A DNA stretch of 64,000 nt from Arhodomonas aquaeolei DSM 8974 (GCF_000374645.1 NZ_KB894800.1:106589-170588); one strand, 5' to 3'. Shown: positions 48,506 to 59,400, counted from the first letter of the stretch. Translations and numbers: made by a program. The notes: a model not told the origin generated them from the sequence alone.

Positions 48506-51148
48506 TCACGCCGGCTGCTCCCCGGTGGACCCGGCGGGCTCGGGTTCGAGCGGCCGGCGCCGTCGCTGCAGCCAGGCGACGAGCCCGAGCAGGACGAGTG
48601 CGGGGATATACGTGAGCTCCTTGGGCGGGCGCTCATTGTCCACCTGCACCGACACGATCCGGTAGCCGAAGTCGAGGCCCGCCTTCTTCGCCGCGCTGCC
48701 AAAGCGCACGCGCTGGACCTGGAGTGCGCCGTCGCCGGCCTGCTGCAGGGTCAGCCCCGCCTCGCGCAGTCGGGCGGCACCGCTGTCGGCCTTGTCCCCG
48801 AGGGGCAGGAGGATGGTCTTGTCCACCTGCTTGCCCTCGATGGTCATGCCCCGCACCCGGATCGGGACCTGGCCGCCGGCGGGCTGGCGCGCGGCGACCG
48901 CCTCGAGCTGGGTCGGCTCCGCCTGGCGGTAGGGCGGGTAGATATCGTCCCACCAGAAACCGGGGCGGAAGAGCGTGAACGCGATCAGCAGCAGCGCCAC
49001 CGTCTCGTACCAGCGGCTGCGCACCAGCCAGAAGCCCTGCGTCGCCGCAGCGAACAGCAGCATGGCGCCGACCGCGGAGGCGATGGTCACGATCAGATCG
49101 AACGGCCCGGTCAGCCCCATCAGCAAGAGCTGGGTGTTGAAGATGAACATGAACGGCAGGATCGCCGTGCGGATATCGTAAGTGAAACCCTGAACGCCGG
49201 TGCGTATCGGGTCGGCGCCGGATATCGCCGAGGCGGCGAAGGCGGCCAGGCCCACCGGCGGCGTGTCGTCGGCGAGGATGCCGAAGTAGAACACGAACAG
49301 GTGCACCGCGATCAGCGGCACCACCAGTCCCTGCTGCGCCGCCAGCTCCACCACCACCGGCGCCATCAGCGTGGAAACGACGATGTAATTGGCCGTGGTC
49401 GGCAGGCCCATACCGAGGAGCAGGCTGATGATGGCGGTGAACAGCAGCATCAGGATCAGGCTGCCGCCGGAGATGAACTCCACGAACTCGGTCATCACCA
49501 GGCCGATGCCGGTGAGCGTCACCGTCCCCACGACGATGCCGGCGGTGGCCGTGGCCACGCCGATGCCGATCATGTTGCGCGCGCCCTCGACCATGCCGTA
49601 GACGAGCTCACGGCCGCCTCGCACCACCTCGCCGCCGATCGCGCCACGACCCCGGAACGCCGAAAGCAGCGGCCGGTGGGTCACCGCGATGATGATCAGG
49701 AACATCACCGCCCAGAACGCCGACAGCCCGGGCGAGAAGCGCTCCACCATCAGGCACCAGACCAGCACCACCACCGGCAGCAGGAAGTACAGGCCCGCGC
49801 GCACCGTCGGCCCGGCCTCGGGGACACGGATGTTGCCGGTCTCCGGGTCCATCTCGAACTCGGAGGTGAGCTCCGGCTGACGCGCCGCGAGCCACACCAG
49901 CGCCACGTACACCAGGGCGACGAGCGCGGCGATGATCTCGAGCGACGCCGCCGGGAAGGCCGTCTTGATCCAGCCCACGCCGTAGTAGACGCCGAGGCTC
50001 AGCGCGCAGATCACGAACAGGATCCCTGCCGTGGTCGCCAGGCGCATGTACAGCGGCCCGCGGTTGCGCGTATGCATCGGCTTCATGCCGGCCTTCACCG
50101 CCTCCAGGTGGACCATGTAGATCAACCCGATATAGCTGATCAGCGCCGGCAGGATCGCGTGCTTGACGACCTCGATATACGGGATGCCGACGTACTCGAC
50201 CATCAGGAACGCCGCCGCGCCCATCACCGGGGGCGTGAGCTGGCCGTTGGTGGACGCGGCCACCTCCACGGCACCGGCCTTGGTGCCGGGGAAACCGACC
50301 TTCTTCATCAGCGGGATGGTGAAGGTACCGGTGGTCACGACGTTGGCGATCGAGGAGCCGGAGATCACGCCGGAGAGCCCGGAGGCGACTACGGCGGCCT
50401 TGGCCGGTCCACCGCGCATGTGGCCGAGCAGCGCGAAGGCGACCTTGATGAAGTATGCGCCGGCGCCGGCCTGCTCCAGCAGGGCACCGAAGAGCACGAA
50501 CAGGAACACGAAGCTCGTCGACACCCCGAGGGCGACGCCAAACACGCCCTCGGTCGTGAGCCAGTACTGCCCCATCGCCCGCTGCAGGCTCGCCCCGTCG
50601 TGGCTGATCACGTCGGGCATATAGGGGCCGGCGAACGTATAGGTGAGGAAGACCAGCGCGACCACCATCAACGGCGGCCCGAGCGAGCGCCGGGTGGCCT
50701 CGAGCAGCAGCACCATGCCGGTGACCGCTACGGCCACGTCGTACCAGGTATACAGACCCGGGCGCTGGGAGAGCTGCTGGTAGAAGAGGAACAGGTAGGC
50801 CGCGGTGAAGGCCGCGACCACCGCCAGTATCCAGTCCAGTGCGGGAATCCGGTCCCGCGGCGAGCCTTTCAGGGCGGGAAAGGCCAGAAAGGCCAGGAAC
50901 ATTGCGAAGGCCAGGTGGATCGCCCGCGCCTCCGTGGAATTGAACACCGCGAAGTCGAGCATGAACGGCAGCGGCGAGGCATACCAGATCTGGAACAGCG
51001 ACCAGAGCAGCGGCACGGCGAAGAGCAGCTTCGCCGGGAAGCCGCCAGGATGCCGCCCGCCGGTCTCCGTGGCCAGCACGTCCTCGGTGCCGCCCCCGGC
51101 GCCGCCGCTGTTTTCCGTCTGCCCCGTCTCACGCGTATCCGCTGTCAT
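48506..51148 (-). CDS. Fused 4TM/12TM TRAP permease with C-terminal DUF3394
   Basis: This 880-residue inner-membrane permease fuses small and large TRAP subunits, as in TAXI-type systems. About 16 or more hydrophobic segments are visible; core motifs include SGVISGSSIANVVTTGTFTI, PPVMGAAAFLMVEYVG and GMGLPTTANYIV. After ~750 a PDZ-like DUF3394 region (VPIRVRGMTIEGKQ, QRVRFGSAAKKAGLDFGYRI) ends with a last helix. It starts 60 nt after the binding-protein stop, across a hairpin. Substrate unknown; glutamate- or carboxylate-type ligands are typical. Confidence 0.95.
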   Translation of the reverse strand: MTADTRETGQTENSGGAGGGTEDVLATETGGRHPGGFPAKLLFAVPLLWSLFQIWYASPLPFMLDFAVFNSTEARAIHLAFAMFLAFLAFPALKGSPRDRIPALDWILAVVAAFTAAYLFLFYQQLSQRPGLYTWYDVAVAVTGMVLLLEATRRSLGPPLMVVALVFLTYTFAGPYMPDVISHDGASLQRAMGQYWLTTEGVFGVALGVSTSFVFLFVLFGALLEQAGAGAYFIKVAFALLGHMRGGPAKAAVVASGLSGVISGSSIANVVTTGTFTIPLMKKVGFPGTKAGAVEVAASTNGQLTPPVMGAAAFLMVEYVGIPYIEVVKHAILPALISYIGLIYMVHLEAVKAGMKPMHTRNRGPLYMRLATTAGILFVICALSLGVYYGVGWIKTAFPAASLEIIAALVALVYVALVWLAARQPELTSEFEMDPETGNIRVPEAGPTVRAGLYFLLPVVVLVWCLMVERFSPGLSAFWAVMFLIIIAVTHRPLLSAFRGRGAIGGEVVRGGRELVYGMVEGARNMIGIGVATATAGIVVGTVTLTGIGLVMTEFVEFISGGSLILMLLFTAIISLLLGMGLPTTANYIVVSTLMAPVVVELAAQQGLVVPLIAVHLFVFYFGILADDTPPVGLAAFAASAISGADPIRTGVQGFTYDIRTAILPFMFIFNTQLLLMGLTGPFDLIVTIASAVGAMLLFAAATQGFWLVRSRWYETVALLLIAFTLFRPGFWWDDIYPPYRQAEPTQLEAVAARQPAGGQVPIRVRGMTIEGKQVDKTILLPLGDKADSGAARLREAGLTLQQAGDGALQVQRVRFGSAAKKAGLDFGYRIVSVQVDNERPPKELTYIPALVLLGLVAWLQRRRRPLEPEPAGSTGEQPA

Positions 51149-51172
51149 CGACCTGCTCCCCCGGCGGTGGAG

Positions 51173-51195
51173 CCGCGGGGCACGGGGCCCCGCGG
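51173..51195 (-). promoter_or_regulatory. Hairpin between TAXI binding-protein and permease genes
   Basis: A 9-bp stem CCGCGGGGC (51173-51181) pairs with GCCCCGCGG (51187-51195), with a 5-nt loop. It lies in the 60-nt gap and probably gives differential expression of receptor over permease. Confidence 0.5.
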
Positions 51196-51208
51196 CCGAC
51201 GGCCCCGA

Positions 51209-52186
51209 TCACTCGATCAGGCCGGCCTCCTTGTAGTACTTCTCCGCACCGGCGTGCAGCGGCGCGCTCAGAGAGGCGTTCGCCATCTCCTTCTTCTTGA
51301 GCACCTGGAACGCCGGATGCAGCGAGGTGAACTGGTCGAAGTTCTCGAACACGGACTTCACCAGGGTGTAGACCGCCTTCTCCGAGGTGTCCGTGGTGGT
51401 GACGAACGTGGCACGCACGCCGAAGGTGGTCACGTCGTCCGGATTACCGCGGTACATCCCGCCCGGGATGGTGGCGAAGGAGTAGTAAGGACGCTCGTCC
51501 ACCAGCTTCTCGATGGCCGGGTTCTTGACGTTCACCAGACGCGCATCACACGCGGTGGTCGCCTCCTCGATGGAGCCGGAGGGATGACCCACAACGTAGA
51601 CGAACGCGTCGATGTTGTTGTCACACAGCGCCGAGGCCATCTCGGAGGCCTTCAGCTCGGAGGCCAGCGAGAAGTCGTCCATGCTCCAGCCCATCGCGTC
51701 CATGGCGATCTCCATGGTCGCACGCTGGCCGGAACCGGGGTTGCCGACGTTCACGCGCTTGCCCTTGAGGTCCTCGAAGTTGGTGATGCCGGAATCCGCC
51801 CGGGCCACCACCGTGAAGGGCTCCGGATGGAGCGAGAACACGGCGCGGAGCTTCTTGAACGGCCCCTGGTCGGAGAACTTGCTGGTGCCGTTATAGGCGT
51901 GGTACTGCCAGTCGGACTGGACCACGCCGAAGTCCAGCTCGCCGCTGCGCAGGGCGTTGAGGTTGTAGACCGACCCACCGGTGCTCTCCACCGAGCAGCG
52001 GATGCCATGCTCCGAGCGGCCCTTGTTGACCAGCCGGCAGATCGCCCCGCCCGCCGGATAGTAGACACCGGTGACGCCGCCGGTGCCGATGGTGACGAAC
52101 TCCTCCTGCGCACTTGCACCCAGAGAGACGCCCATGGCCAGGGCTCCGGCCACGACGCCTGTCAGCAGCTTCCTTTTGTGCAACAT
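51209..52186 (-). CDS. TAXI-family TRAP solute-binding protein
   Basis: This 325-residue periplasmic receptor has a signal peptide (~1-26, ending ASA) and TAXI signatures [18 protein letters not shown] and [18 protein letters not shown], with [20 protein letters not shown] and [18 protein letters not shown] following. TAXI proteins bind small acids including glutamate, but this ligand is unknown. The ATG at 52186 has GGAGG 8 nt upstream. It is first in the TRAP operon, behind the RpiR regulator. Confidence 0.95.
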   Translation of the reverse strand: MLHKRKLLTGVVAGALAMGVSLGASAQEEFVTIGTGGVTGVYYPAGGAICRLVNKGRSEHGIRCSVESTGGSVYNLNALRSGELDFGVVQSDWQYHAYNGTSKFSDQGPFKKLRAVFSLHPEPFTVVARADSGITNFEDLKGKRVNVGNPGSGQRATMEIAMDAMGWSMDDFSLASELKASEMASALCDNNIDAFVYVVGHPSGSIEEATTACDARLVNVKNPAIEKLVDERPYYSFATIPGGMYRGNPDDVTTFGVRATFVTTTDTSEKAVYTLVKSVFENFDQFTSLHPAFQVLKKKEMANASLSAPLHAGAEKYYKEAGLIE

Positions 52187-52309
52187 CGTTTTTTCCTCCG
52201 TTGGTTGCTCATGCCGGCAGCCTGTTGGGCCGCCGCGCGTGGTGCCCTGTTGTCACTGTCACGCCCCGGGAGTATGGGCGCCGCCAGGCCACCTCTCCAC
52301 CACCCCCGA

Positions 52310-53227
52310 CTACAGCTCCACGTCGAGCGCCCCGATCAGGCGCTCGCGCGCCTGGAGCGCGGTGAGCGCGTCGTCCCCGAGCGCGCGTGCGACCAGCGCC
52401 AGAAGCCCCTCGATGAGGATCAGCGCCGCCCCCATGCTGTTGCTGAAGAAAAGCCCCGTCGCCGGCGCCACGAACGTGTGCCGTGCCTGCGCGGCGAGCG
52501 GCGAGGCATAGCTGTCCGTGATCGCGATCACGCCCGTGCCGCCCTGACGCGCGAGCCCCGCCGCGGTGACCGTCGCGCGGGTATAGGGCGCGAAGCCGAT
52601 CGCCACGAGCACGTCCCCGTCGCGCATCTGCGCGAGACCGTGGGCGAGCCCGTGCTCCGGGTTGAGCGTGGTGACGTCGGACTTGAGCATGCCCAGCCCG
52701 TAGGAGAAGAAGCTCGCGAGCGGATAGGACTGGCGCATACCGAGCACGTGCACCCGCGTGGCGCCGACCAGCGCGGCGACCGCCTCCTCCAGGCCGGCCA
52801 CGTCCAGGTTATTCAGCATCCCCTGGATATTGCCACGCTCCTCGCGCGCCACCCGGGAGAGCACCTCCAGGGTTTCGTGCTGACGGCCACTGACGTCGCG
52901 CAGCCGCGATACCTGGCCGCTGTAGAAGTGCCCGGTCTGCGCGACATGCCGGCGGAAGACCGCCTGGAACTCGGCGAACCCCCGATAGCCCAGGGCCTTG
53001 GCGAGGCGCGTCAGTGTCGACGGGTGCACCCCGAACGCCGACGCCAGCTCCGTGATGCTGTAGACCGCCGCCTGGCGCGGTGCGGCCACCATATCGGCGA
53101 GCACCGCCGCGGCCCGGCGGCCGAGACGATGCGCTTCTCCGCCCGCCTCGACGTCGGCGAGCACCGCCTGCAGCGCTTCCAGGGTGACCGGCGCGTCGCC
53201 GGCCGGGGGGGTGTCCTTCGCGCTCAC
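52310..53227 (-). CDS. RpiR/MurR-family transcriptional regulator
   Basis: This 305-residue regulator has an N-terminal helix-turn-helix (~45-105, YSITELASAFGVHPSTLTRLAKALGYRGF, shown by HPSTLTRLAKALGYRG) and a C-terminal SIS sugar-phosphate-like domain (~150-290, with VHVLGMRQSYPLASF and VLVAIGFAPYTRAT). RpiR proteins usually sense phosphosugars but some control amino-acid uptake. GTG at 53227 is chosen as the first start before the conserved part; upstream codons are rich in Arg and Gly. It lies directly upstream of the TAXI-TRAP genes on the same strand, so it is their likely regulator. Confidence 0.88.
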   Translation of the reverse strand: MSAKDTPPAGDAPVTLEALQAVLADVEAGGEAHRLGRRAAAVLADMVAAPRQAAVYSITELASAFGVHPSTLTRLAKALGYRGFAEFQAVFRRHVAQTGHFYSGQVSRLRDVSGRQHETLEVLSRVAREERGNIQGMLNNLDVAGLEEAVAALVGATRVHVLGMRQSYPLASFFSYGLGMLKSDVTTLNPEHGLAHGLAQMRDGDVLVAIGFAPYTRATVTAAGLARQGGTGVIAITDSYASPLAAQARHTFVAPATGLFFSNSMGAALILIEGLLALVARALGDDALTALQARERLIGALDVEL

Positions 53228-53410
53228 CGCGCGCCCCCCCTGTCCACCACGGCGCCGCACGCCGGCAACAACCGCCGGGATCGCGGGCCGATAGCCCCCC
53301 CGCCCTGTTTGTGCAGCGCTGACGTCATATCGCGAGGATAGCAGTCGCCACATCGCACGCAAGCCAGAATTGCGGCCTTGATATTTTGCCGCAAATCTGG
53401 AAAGCCATGT

Positions 53411-53755
53411 TCACACCAGCAGGCCATAGCCTGCGAGGCCGATGCCGATCAGCGCCATCACCGCATGCAGCCAGACCATGAACAGCGGCGGTGCGGCGCC
53501 CTCGAGCCGGAACACGCCGACGAAGCCGCCACCGACCGCGGCGAGGCACAGGGCGAACGCACCGGTGTTGGCGGCGAGGGCCTGACCGCCGCCCCATAGC
53601 GCCGCCACGAGGCCCACCACCGCGGAGACCGCGACGACGCCGTGAACCAGCCCCGCCAGCGGCGCCACGCGCCGCCGGCGCAGGTGCCGGCTGAGCATCA
53701 CCGCCCCCACGAGCGCCGCTGCCACCACGCCCCCCAGCCAGATAGCCGCCGTCAT
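53411..53755 (-). CDS. Small four-helix membrane protein, function unknown
   Basis: This 114-residue hydrophobic protein has four predicted helices (~4-22, 35-55, 62-82 and 92-112) with a basic RHLRRRRVA loop after the first. I do not recognise a specific family. The ATG at 53755 follows GGGAGGTGAC, a good ribosome-binding site. It is divergent from the leucine dehydrogenase leader and ends 183 nt from the RpiR start. Confidence 0.7.
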   Translation of the reverse strand: MTAAIWLGGVVAAALVGAVMLSRHLRRRRVAPLAGLVHGVVAVSAVVGLVAALWGGGQALAANTGAFALCLAAVGGGFVGVFRLEGAAPPLFMVWLHAVMALIGIGLAGYGLLV

Positions 53756-53892
53756 GTCACCTCCCGTCTCTCGCCCGCGCCTTGCCCGTCCGGGCGAATA
53801 GCCTACGCCGGCCGCCCTGGGGCGGCCATCCCGGCCGGGTAGTGACCGCAATGGGCGCGGCATGCCCCGGCGGGGTAGACTGGAATTGCCGA

Positions 53893-53987
53893 CCGGGGCA
53901 CGTAACCCGTGCCCCGGAGGGCGTGTCATCAGGCCGCCCTGCCCACAAGGCGGCGGCGGTGACGGGACTCCGGGCCGAACGCCCGGA
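53893..53987 (+). promoter_or_regulatory. Structured leader of the leucine dehydrogenase gene
   Basis: Three stem-loops follow one another before the ATG at 54012: CCGGGGCACG/CGTGCCCCGG (53893-53902 with 53908-53917, 10 bp), GCCGCC/GGCGGC (53933-53938 with 53949-53954) and TCCGGGC/GCCCGGA (53969-53975 with 53981-53987). They match no riboswitch I know. They may form a regulatory leader, or the first may be an upstream terminator. Confidence 0.4.
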
Positions 53988-54011
53988 ACGACACCACAGG
54001 AGGAGATCCCC

Positions 54012-55073
54012 ATGAGCGTGTTCGAGCACCGGGAATTCCGCGAACACGAGCGCGTGGTCTTCGGGCATGACCCGGACACCGGGCTGCGCGCCATCATCGC
54101 CGTGCACAGCACCCGCCTCGGCCCGAGCCTCGGGGGCTGCCGCATATTCCCCTACCCGGACGACGACGCCGCGCTAACCGACGTGTTGCGCCTCTCGCGC
54201 GGCATGACGTACAAGTCGGCGATGGCCGGGTTGCCGCTCGGCGGTGGCAAGGCCGTGGTCATTGCGGACCCTCACAAGGATAAAACGCCGGCGCTCATGC
54301 GTGCACTGGGTCGGCTCGTCGAGGACCTGAACGGCCTCTACATCACCGCCGAGGACTCCGGCACCGACGTCGACGACCTGCGTACCATCGCCGGGGTCAC
54401 CGGCCACGTCGTCGGCATCGCGGACAAGCGCGACGCCGACGGCATCGTGCGTAGCGGCGATCCCTCGCCGGCCACCGCCCGCGGCATATTCGGCGGTATC
54501 CGAGCGTCGCTGCGCGCGGCGCTGGGCCGCGACGACCTCGACGGCGTTCGGGTCGCCGTGCAGGGCGTGGGCAACGTCGGTCATCACCTTGCCGCCATGC
54601 TCCATAACGCCGGCGCGCGACTCTGGGTCAGCGATATCGACGAGCCCGCGCTCCGCCACGCCGTCACCGCGTACGACGCCGAACCGGTGGACACCGCCGC
54701 AATCCACGCCGCGCCCGTCGACGTCTTCGCCCCCTGTGCCATGGGCGCCGTGCTCAATGCCCGGACGATCCCGGAGCTACAGGCCCGCGTGATCGCTGGC
54801 TCCGCGAACAACCAGCTCGCCGAGGACACCGACGGCGAACGCCTGCGCGAACGCGACATCCTCTATGCCCCGGATTACGTCATCAACGCCGGCGGCGTGA
54901 TCGACGTCGCCGACGAATACGCCGGCTACGACGCCCTGCGCGTGCGCCGCCGGGTCGACGCCATCGCCGACACCCTCACCGAGATCTACGAGCGCGCCGC
55001 CCGCCAGGGCCTGGCCACCAGCACCGTGGCCGACCATATCGCCGAGGAACGGCTCGCCGCCGCCCGCCCCTAA
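54012..55073 (+). CDS. ldh: Leucine dehydrogenase (Glu/Leu/Phe/Val dehydrogenase family)
   Basis: This 353-residue enzyme oxidatively deaminates branched-chain amino acids with NAD (EC 1.4.1.9 or related). The catalytic lysines lie in [19 protein letters not shown]. The Rossmann motif is [14 protein letters not shown], and later [10 protein letters not shown] and [13 protein letters not shown] are typical of leucine rather than glutamate dehydrogenases. The short length also fits LeuDH (about 350-365). The ATG at 54012 has AGGAG 8 nt upstream. A strong hairpin follows. It may feed catabolism of imported amino acids. Confidence 0.9.
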   Translation: MSVFEHREFREHERVVFGHDPDTGLRAIIAVHSTRLGPSLGGCRIFPYPDDDAALTDVLRLSRGMTYKSAMAGLPLGGGKAVVIADPHKDKTPALMRALGRLVEDLNGLYITAEDSGTDVDDLRTIAGVTGHVVGIADKRDADGIVRSGDPSPATARGIFGGIRASLRAALGRDDLDGVRVAVQGVGNVGHHLAAMLHNAGARLWVSDIDEPALRHAVTAYDAEPVDTAAIHAAPVDVFAPCAMGAVLNARTIPELQARVIAGSANNQLAEDTDGERLRERDILYAPDYVINAGGVIDVADEYAGYDALRVRRRVDAIADTLTEIYERAARQGLATSTVADHIAEERLAAARP

Positions 55074-55084
55074 CCCCCTCTCCT

Positions 55085-55118
55085 GCCGCCGGTGCGGCAT
55101 CCCAGCCGCACCGGCGGC
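55085..55118 (+). terminator. Hairpin terminator after leucine dehydrogenase
   Basis: A perfect 14-bp stem GCCGCCGGTGCGGC (55085-55098) pairs with 55105-55118 around the loop ATCCCA, 12 nt after the stop. There is no T-tract. Confidence 0.65.
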
Positions 55119-55240
55119 CGTCACCACCCGGTGAGACAGGCCGTCCGGACGCGTCACCTGTTGCCAGTTCACAACTCAACATTAATTTTTCGTTACGCGT
55201 GCAACACACCTGTTGCTACAGCGCATCGTCCCACGTATTG

Positions 55241-55268
55241 TTGCGACCGATTCTCGTTGCGATTTATG
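55241..55268 (+). promoter_or_regulatory. Possible sigma-70 promoter of the porin gene
   Basis: TTGCGA (55241-55246), a 16-nt spacer and TTTATG (55263-55268) lie about 45 nt before the porin ATG. A second TTGCGA at 55257-55262 repeats the motif 16 nt on. The region is much more AT-rich than its surroundings, as expected for a highly expressed porin. Confidence 0.4.
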
Positions 55269-55313
55269 TGACGGGAGTATTACAGCCAACCAACAGACGA
55301 TGAGGACGCGACA

Positions 55314-56327
55314 ATGAAGAAGGCCATCTCCGCCCTGGCGGTCGCCGCCGCCCTCGGCGCCTCCAGCGCCCACGCCGCCGAATTCCGGATCAACGAGGAC
55401 ACCATGTTCTCCGTGAATGGCTCGCTGGAGTACATGTATCTCACCGAGACCAATGACACCGGAGAGGACGAGTCCGAGTTCGGCGACAACGACTCCACCC
55501 TGACCTTCGAGGGTGAGCACGCCTTCGAGAACGGCCTCGAGGGCTTCTTCCAGATCGAGTACAACTTCGAGGCGGACGAGAGCGATAGCGTCGCCGACAA
55601 CGACGAAGGCATCAACGACGTCGAGTCCGCCTACGCGGGCGTAACCGGCAACTTCGGTACCGTCCAGCTCGGGCGCTGGGACGGCAGCCTCTACGAGGAC
55701 ACCATCCAGGACCCCTGGGACGTCTTCGAGTACGGCGGCGCCACCAACCCGTCCATGACCGACGGCGAGGATTCCGTGGGCTATATCTCGCCGAACTTCA
55801 GCGGCTTCAGCTTCGGCGCCATGGTCTCCACCAAGGGCGACGGCGAGAGCCTCGCCGAGCGTAACCAGTCGACCGACTCCGAGACCGCCTATCAGCTCGT
55901 CGCCCAGTACGAGACCGGGATCTTCACCGTCGCCGCGGGCTATGACGATCGCGGCCGCGGCACGACCTACAACGGCGCGTTCTCCGACACCGACGCCACC
56001 TACGGCGTGATGGGCAGTGTCGACCTCGCGCCGGTGGTGCTCACCGCCCACGCGGAGACCGGCAACGACATCGATGCCACCGCCGCGGACGAGACCCAGA
56101 CCACCTACGGCCTGCTCGGCACCTTCGACTACGGCATGGGCGAGCTCCGGGCCATGGTCAACCAGGTGGACGAGGACCAGAAGAGCGTCGACGACCGCAC
56201 CGAGTTCCTGGTCGGCGCGACCTATGACGTCTCCAGCAACCTCTACGTCTGGGCCGAGACGGCCGTGATGGACCAGACCAAGGACGAGGGTGACTACACC
56301 GCCGTCGGCGCGTCCTACAGCTTCTGA
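55314..56327 (+). CDS. Gram-negative general porin
   Basis: This 337-residue protein has a signal peptide (MKKAISALAVAAALGASSAHA) and a 16-strand porin-type barrel. TLTFEGEHAFENGLEGFFQIEYNFE, marked by FFQIEYNFE, then GNFGTVQLGRWDGSLYED and YISPNFSGFSFGAMVS are family motifs. The chain ends YSF, with a C-terminal Phe for BAM recognition. It is very acidic (many Asp and Glu), consistent with salt adaptation. It forms diffusion channels in the outer membrane. It is monocistronic with a promoter and terminator. Confidence 0.93.
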   Translation: MKKAISALAVAAALGASSAHAAEFRINEDTMFSVNGSLEYMYLTETNDTGEDESEFGDNDSTLTFEGEHAFENGLEGFFQIEYNFEADESDSVADNDEGINDVESAYAGVTGNFGTVQLGRWDGSLYEDTIQDPWDVFEYGGATNPSMTDGEDSVGYISPNFSGFSFGAMVSTKGDGESLAERNQSTDSETAYQLVAQYETGIFTVAAGYDDRGRGTTYNGAFSDTDATYGVMGSVDLAPVVLTAHAETGNDIDATAADETQTTYGLLGTFDYGMGELRAMVNQVDEDQKSVDDRTEFLVGATYDVSSNLYVWAETAVMDQTKDEGDYTAVGASYSF

Positions 56328-56353
56328 TCCCACGCTGTAGCGGATCGCGTTCA

Positions 56354-56383
56354 GGACGACGGGGCCTTCGGGCCCCGTCGTCC
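56354..56383. terminator. UUCG-tetraloop hairpin after porin gene
   Basis: GGACGACGGGGCC (56354-56366) pairs perfectly over 13 bp with 56371-56383 around a TTCG tetraloop, which gives an exceptionally stable RNA hairpin. It lies 26 nt after the porin stop; no T-run follows. Confidence 0.8.
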
Positions 56384-56480
56384 GCTCACCTTGGCGCTTA
56401 TTGCCCCTCTCCGGCCGGTGTGCCAATCTCGAATCCACCCGACCCGGTAGCAGGGCAGGTCGCTTGGGGGCACGGGGCAG

Positions 56481-59400
56481 GTGACGAACGCGCAGACGAG
56501 CGAAAAACAATTCAGGGCACTATTCGAGGCCACCCCCCACCCTGTCCTGGTGTACGATCCGGGCACCCTCAGCATCGTGCTCGCCAACAGCGCTGCGGAG
56601 ACGGCCTACGGCTACCGCACGGACGAACTCTCCCGCCTGACCCTCGACACCATCCACCCGGCGGAACAGCGTGCGGCGCTGCACCGTCACATCGCCCGCA
56701 GCCACAGCAAGCGCTATGCCGGGGTATGGACGCACCTCGCCGCCGACGGCACGCGCTTCGACGCCGAGGTCACCGGTAACGACGTCTGGCTCCACGGCCG
56801 CCGCCACCGACTCGCACTCGTCCACCCGGTCCACGACCGCCGCGCCGCCGAGCTCGCCGAGCAACGCCGGCTCCAGCGCGCCAACGCCCAGGAACGGGCC
56901 CTCTCCGAGCTGGCCAGCGACCCGCTGGTAAGCGACGGCAGCGACCTGCACACCGTTCTCCGCCACATCTGCCGCAGCGCCTGCGAGGCCCTCGAGGTGA
57001 CGCGGGCGAGCGTATGGCGCATCCGCGAACATCCCCAGGCGCTGGTCTGCGAGGCCCTCCATGACGTCCGCGGCGACCTTCCCCATGCGCTGCCGAAGGT
57101 CCCCGGACCGGCGTGCCGCACCTATCTCGACTCCCTGCGGCGCTACCGCAGCATGGACGTTGAGGACGCCCTCGGCGACCACCGCACCCGCGAGCTGACC
57201 GCCGATTACCTCGCCCCGGCCGGGGTCGGCGCGCTGCTCGACGCCGGCATCCGCCTGCACGGCCGCCTCCATGGGGTGATCTGCCTCGAGCATGTAGGCG
57301 GCCCGAGACGCTGGCACCGCGACGAGGTGCGCTTCGCCGGCCAACTCGCCGACCAGGCCACCAACGCCATTATCCGCTCGGAACGCAACCGCCAGCAGCT
57401 ACTGCTGCACTTGGTCGCCTCCGAGGTCGCTTCCGGCACCGGCGAAGACTTCTTCCGGCTGCTGGTCACACGGCTCGGCGAGGGCCTCGACGCCACCCTG
57501 GTACACATCGCCGAAACCCCCGACGGACGAGACAGCGAGTATGCCGGCATACTCGCCGGATGGCGCCGGGACGGCACCCGCCACGACGGCCACTATCCCC
57601 TCGCCGAGACCCCCTGCCGCCTCGCCCTGGACAAGGACACCTGCATAATCTCCCACGGCGTGACGGACGTCTTCCCGGAGGACGGGGTGCTCGCCGAGCT
57701 CGGTGCCCAGGGCTACATCGGAATCCGGTTGCGTGACAGCGCCGGCGAACCGGTCGGGCTGCTCACCGCCGTATTCGACCGCGCGCTGGACGCGGGCGAC
57801 GAGTCCGCCTCGCTGATGCAGATCTTCGCCGCCCGCGCCGCCGCGGAGCTGGAGCGCCTGCGCGGCGAGACCCGCCTGCGGCTCGCCGCGGCGGTACTCG
57901 AGAACACCGGCGAGGGGATCCTCATCGCTGACGGCGAGGGCCGGATCGCCGAATCCAACCCGGCGTTCCGCCGGATAACCGCCCACGAGCCGGCCCTGCT
58001 GCACGGCAAGGACATCATGGAGGTGCTCACCGCTGGCGACCCGACGGTAGTCAGCGGGATCCGCCGTGCCCTCTTCCGGGCCGGCCACTGGGAGGGGGAG
58101 ATCCAGTGCCCCCGCGCCGATGACGGCACCTTCCCCGCCTGGGCGAGCTTCTCGCGGCTCGCCGGCACCGAGGCCGACCCGCCGCGGCTGATCGCGATGA
58201 TCAGTGACATCACCGAGCTCCACGAGAGCCGCGCCGAGCTGCGCTACCTCGCCCACCACGACCCGCTCACGCGGTTGCCCAACCGGGTGTCGCTGCGCGA
58301 GGCACTGGACCGCGCCCTCTCGGAGCGCCGGACCTCGGGCACGGGGGTGGCCGTGCTGTTCATCGATCTAGACGGGTTCAAGGACGTCAACGACAGCCTC
58401 GGACACAGCGAGGGCGATGCCGTCCTCCAGGTGGTCGCGCGGCGCCTGGCCGAATACGTCCACGGCAACGACCTGCTCGCGCGCGTGGGCGGCGACGAGT
58501 TCATGCTGCTCATCGCCCGGCGCGACGCCCGCCAGCGTTCGAGCGAGCTTGCCGGCGCCCTCCTCGAGGCGATGGACGCCCCGTTCGAGGCCGGCGGGCG
58601 CCCGATCTATCTCACCGCGAGCGTGGGCATCGCGCTGGCGCCGGAGCACGGCGAGGACGCCGAATCACTGATCCTGGCCGCGGACGCCGCGATGTCCCTG
58701 GCGAAGAACGAGGGACGAAACACCGCGCGCACCTTCCAGGCGGAGCTCAGCCACCAGGCGTATCACCGCATCGTCACCGCCGGTGCCCTGCGCTCGGCGA
58801 TCGACGAGGAAGAGCTCTTCCTCGCCTATCAGCCGGTCCTCGCGCTCGACGACGGCGAACACTACGCCTGCGAGGCGCTGGTGCGCTGGCGCCATGACGA
58901 CGGCAGCGTCGTGCCCCCCGGCGATTTCATCCCCGTCGCCGAACAGTCCGGGCTGATCGTGCCCCTCAGCCGCTGGGTGTTCCGCCAGGCCTGCCGCCAG
59001 ATGCGCGAGTGGACGGACGCGGGACACGCACCCGGCCGGGTCGCGGTCAACGTCTCGCCCGCCCACCTGCGCGCCGGCGACCTCATCGGCGACCTCCGCG
59101 TCGCGCTCGCGCAGGCCCGCGTGGCCCCCGACCGCCTGATCATCGAGGTCACCGAGAGCACGATCATGCAGGCGCCGGAGACGGTCTCGCGCACGCTGGA
59201 GACGTTGCGGGCGATGGGTGTGGAGATCGCGGTGGACGACTTCGGCACCGGCTATTCCTCGCTCGCCTATCTCAAGCGCCTGCCGCTGTCGATCCTCAAG
59301 CTGGACAAATCCTTCACCCAGGATCTGCCCGACGATCTGGATAACGCCGCCATCGCCCGGGCCATACTGGCGATGGCCGCCTCCCTCGGCCTCCGCGTCG

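Noticed and set aside
49301-53341. Antisense open frame of over 1300 codons across the TRAP operon
   Set aside because: It is the mirror of real genes with perfect TAXI/TRAP/RpiR motifs and has low-complexity composition.
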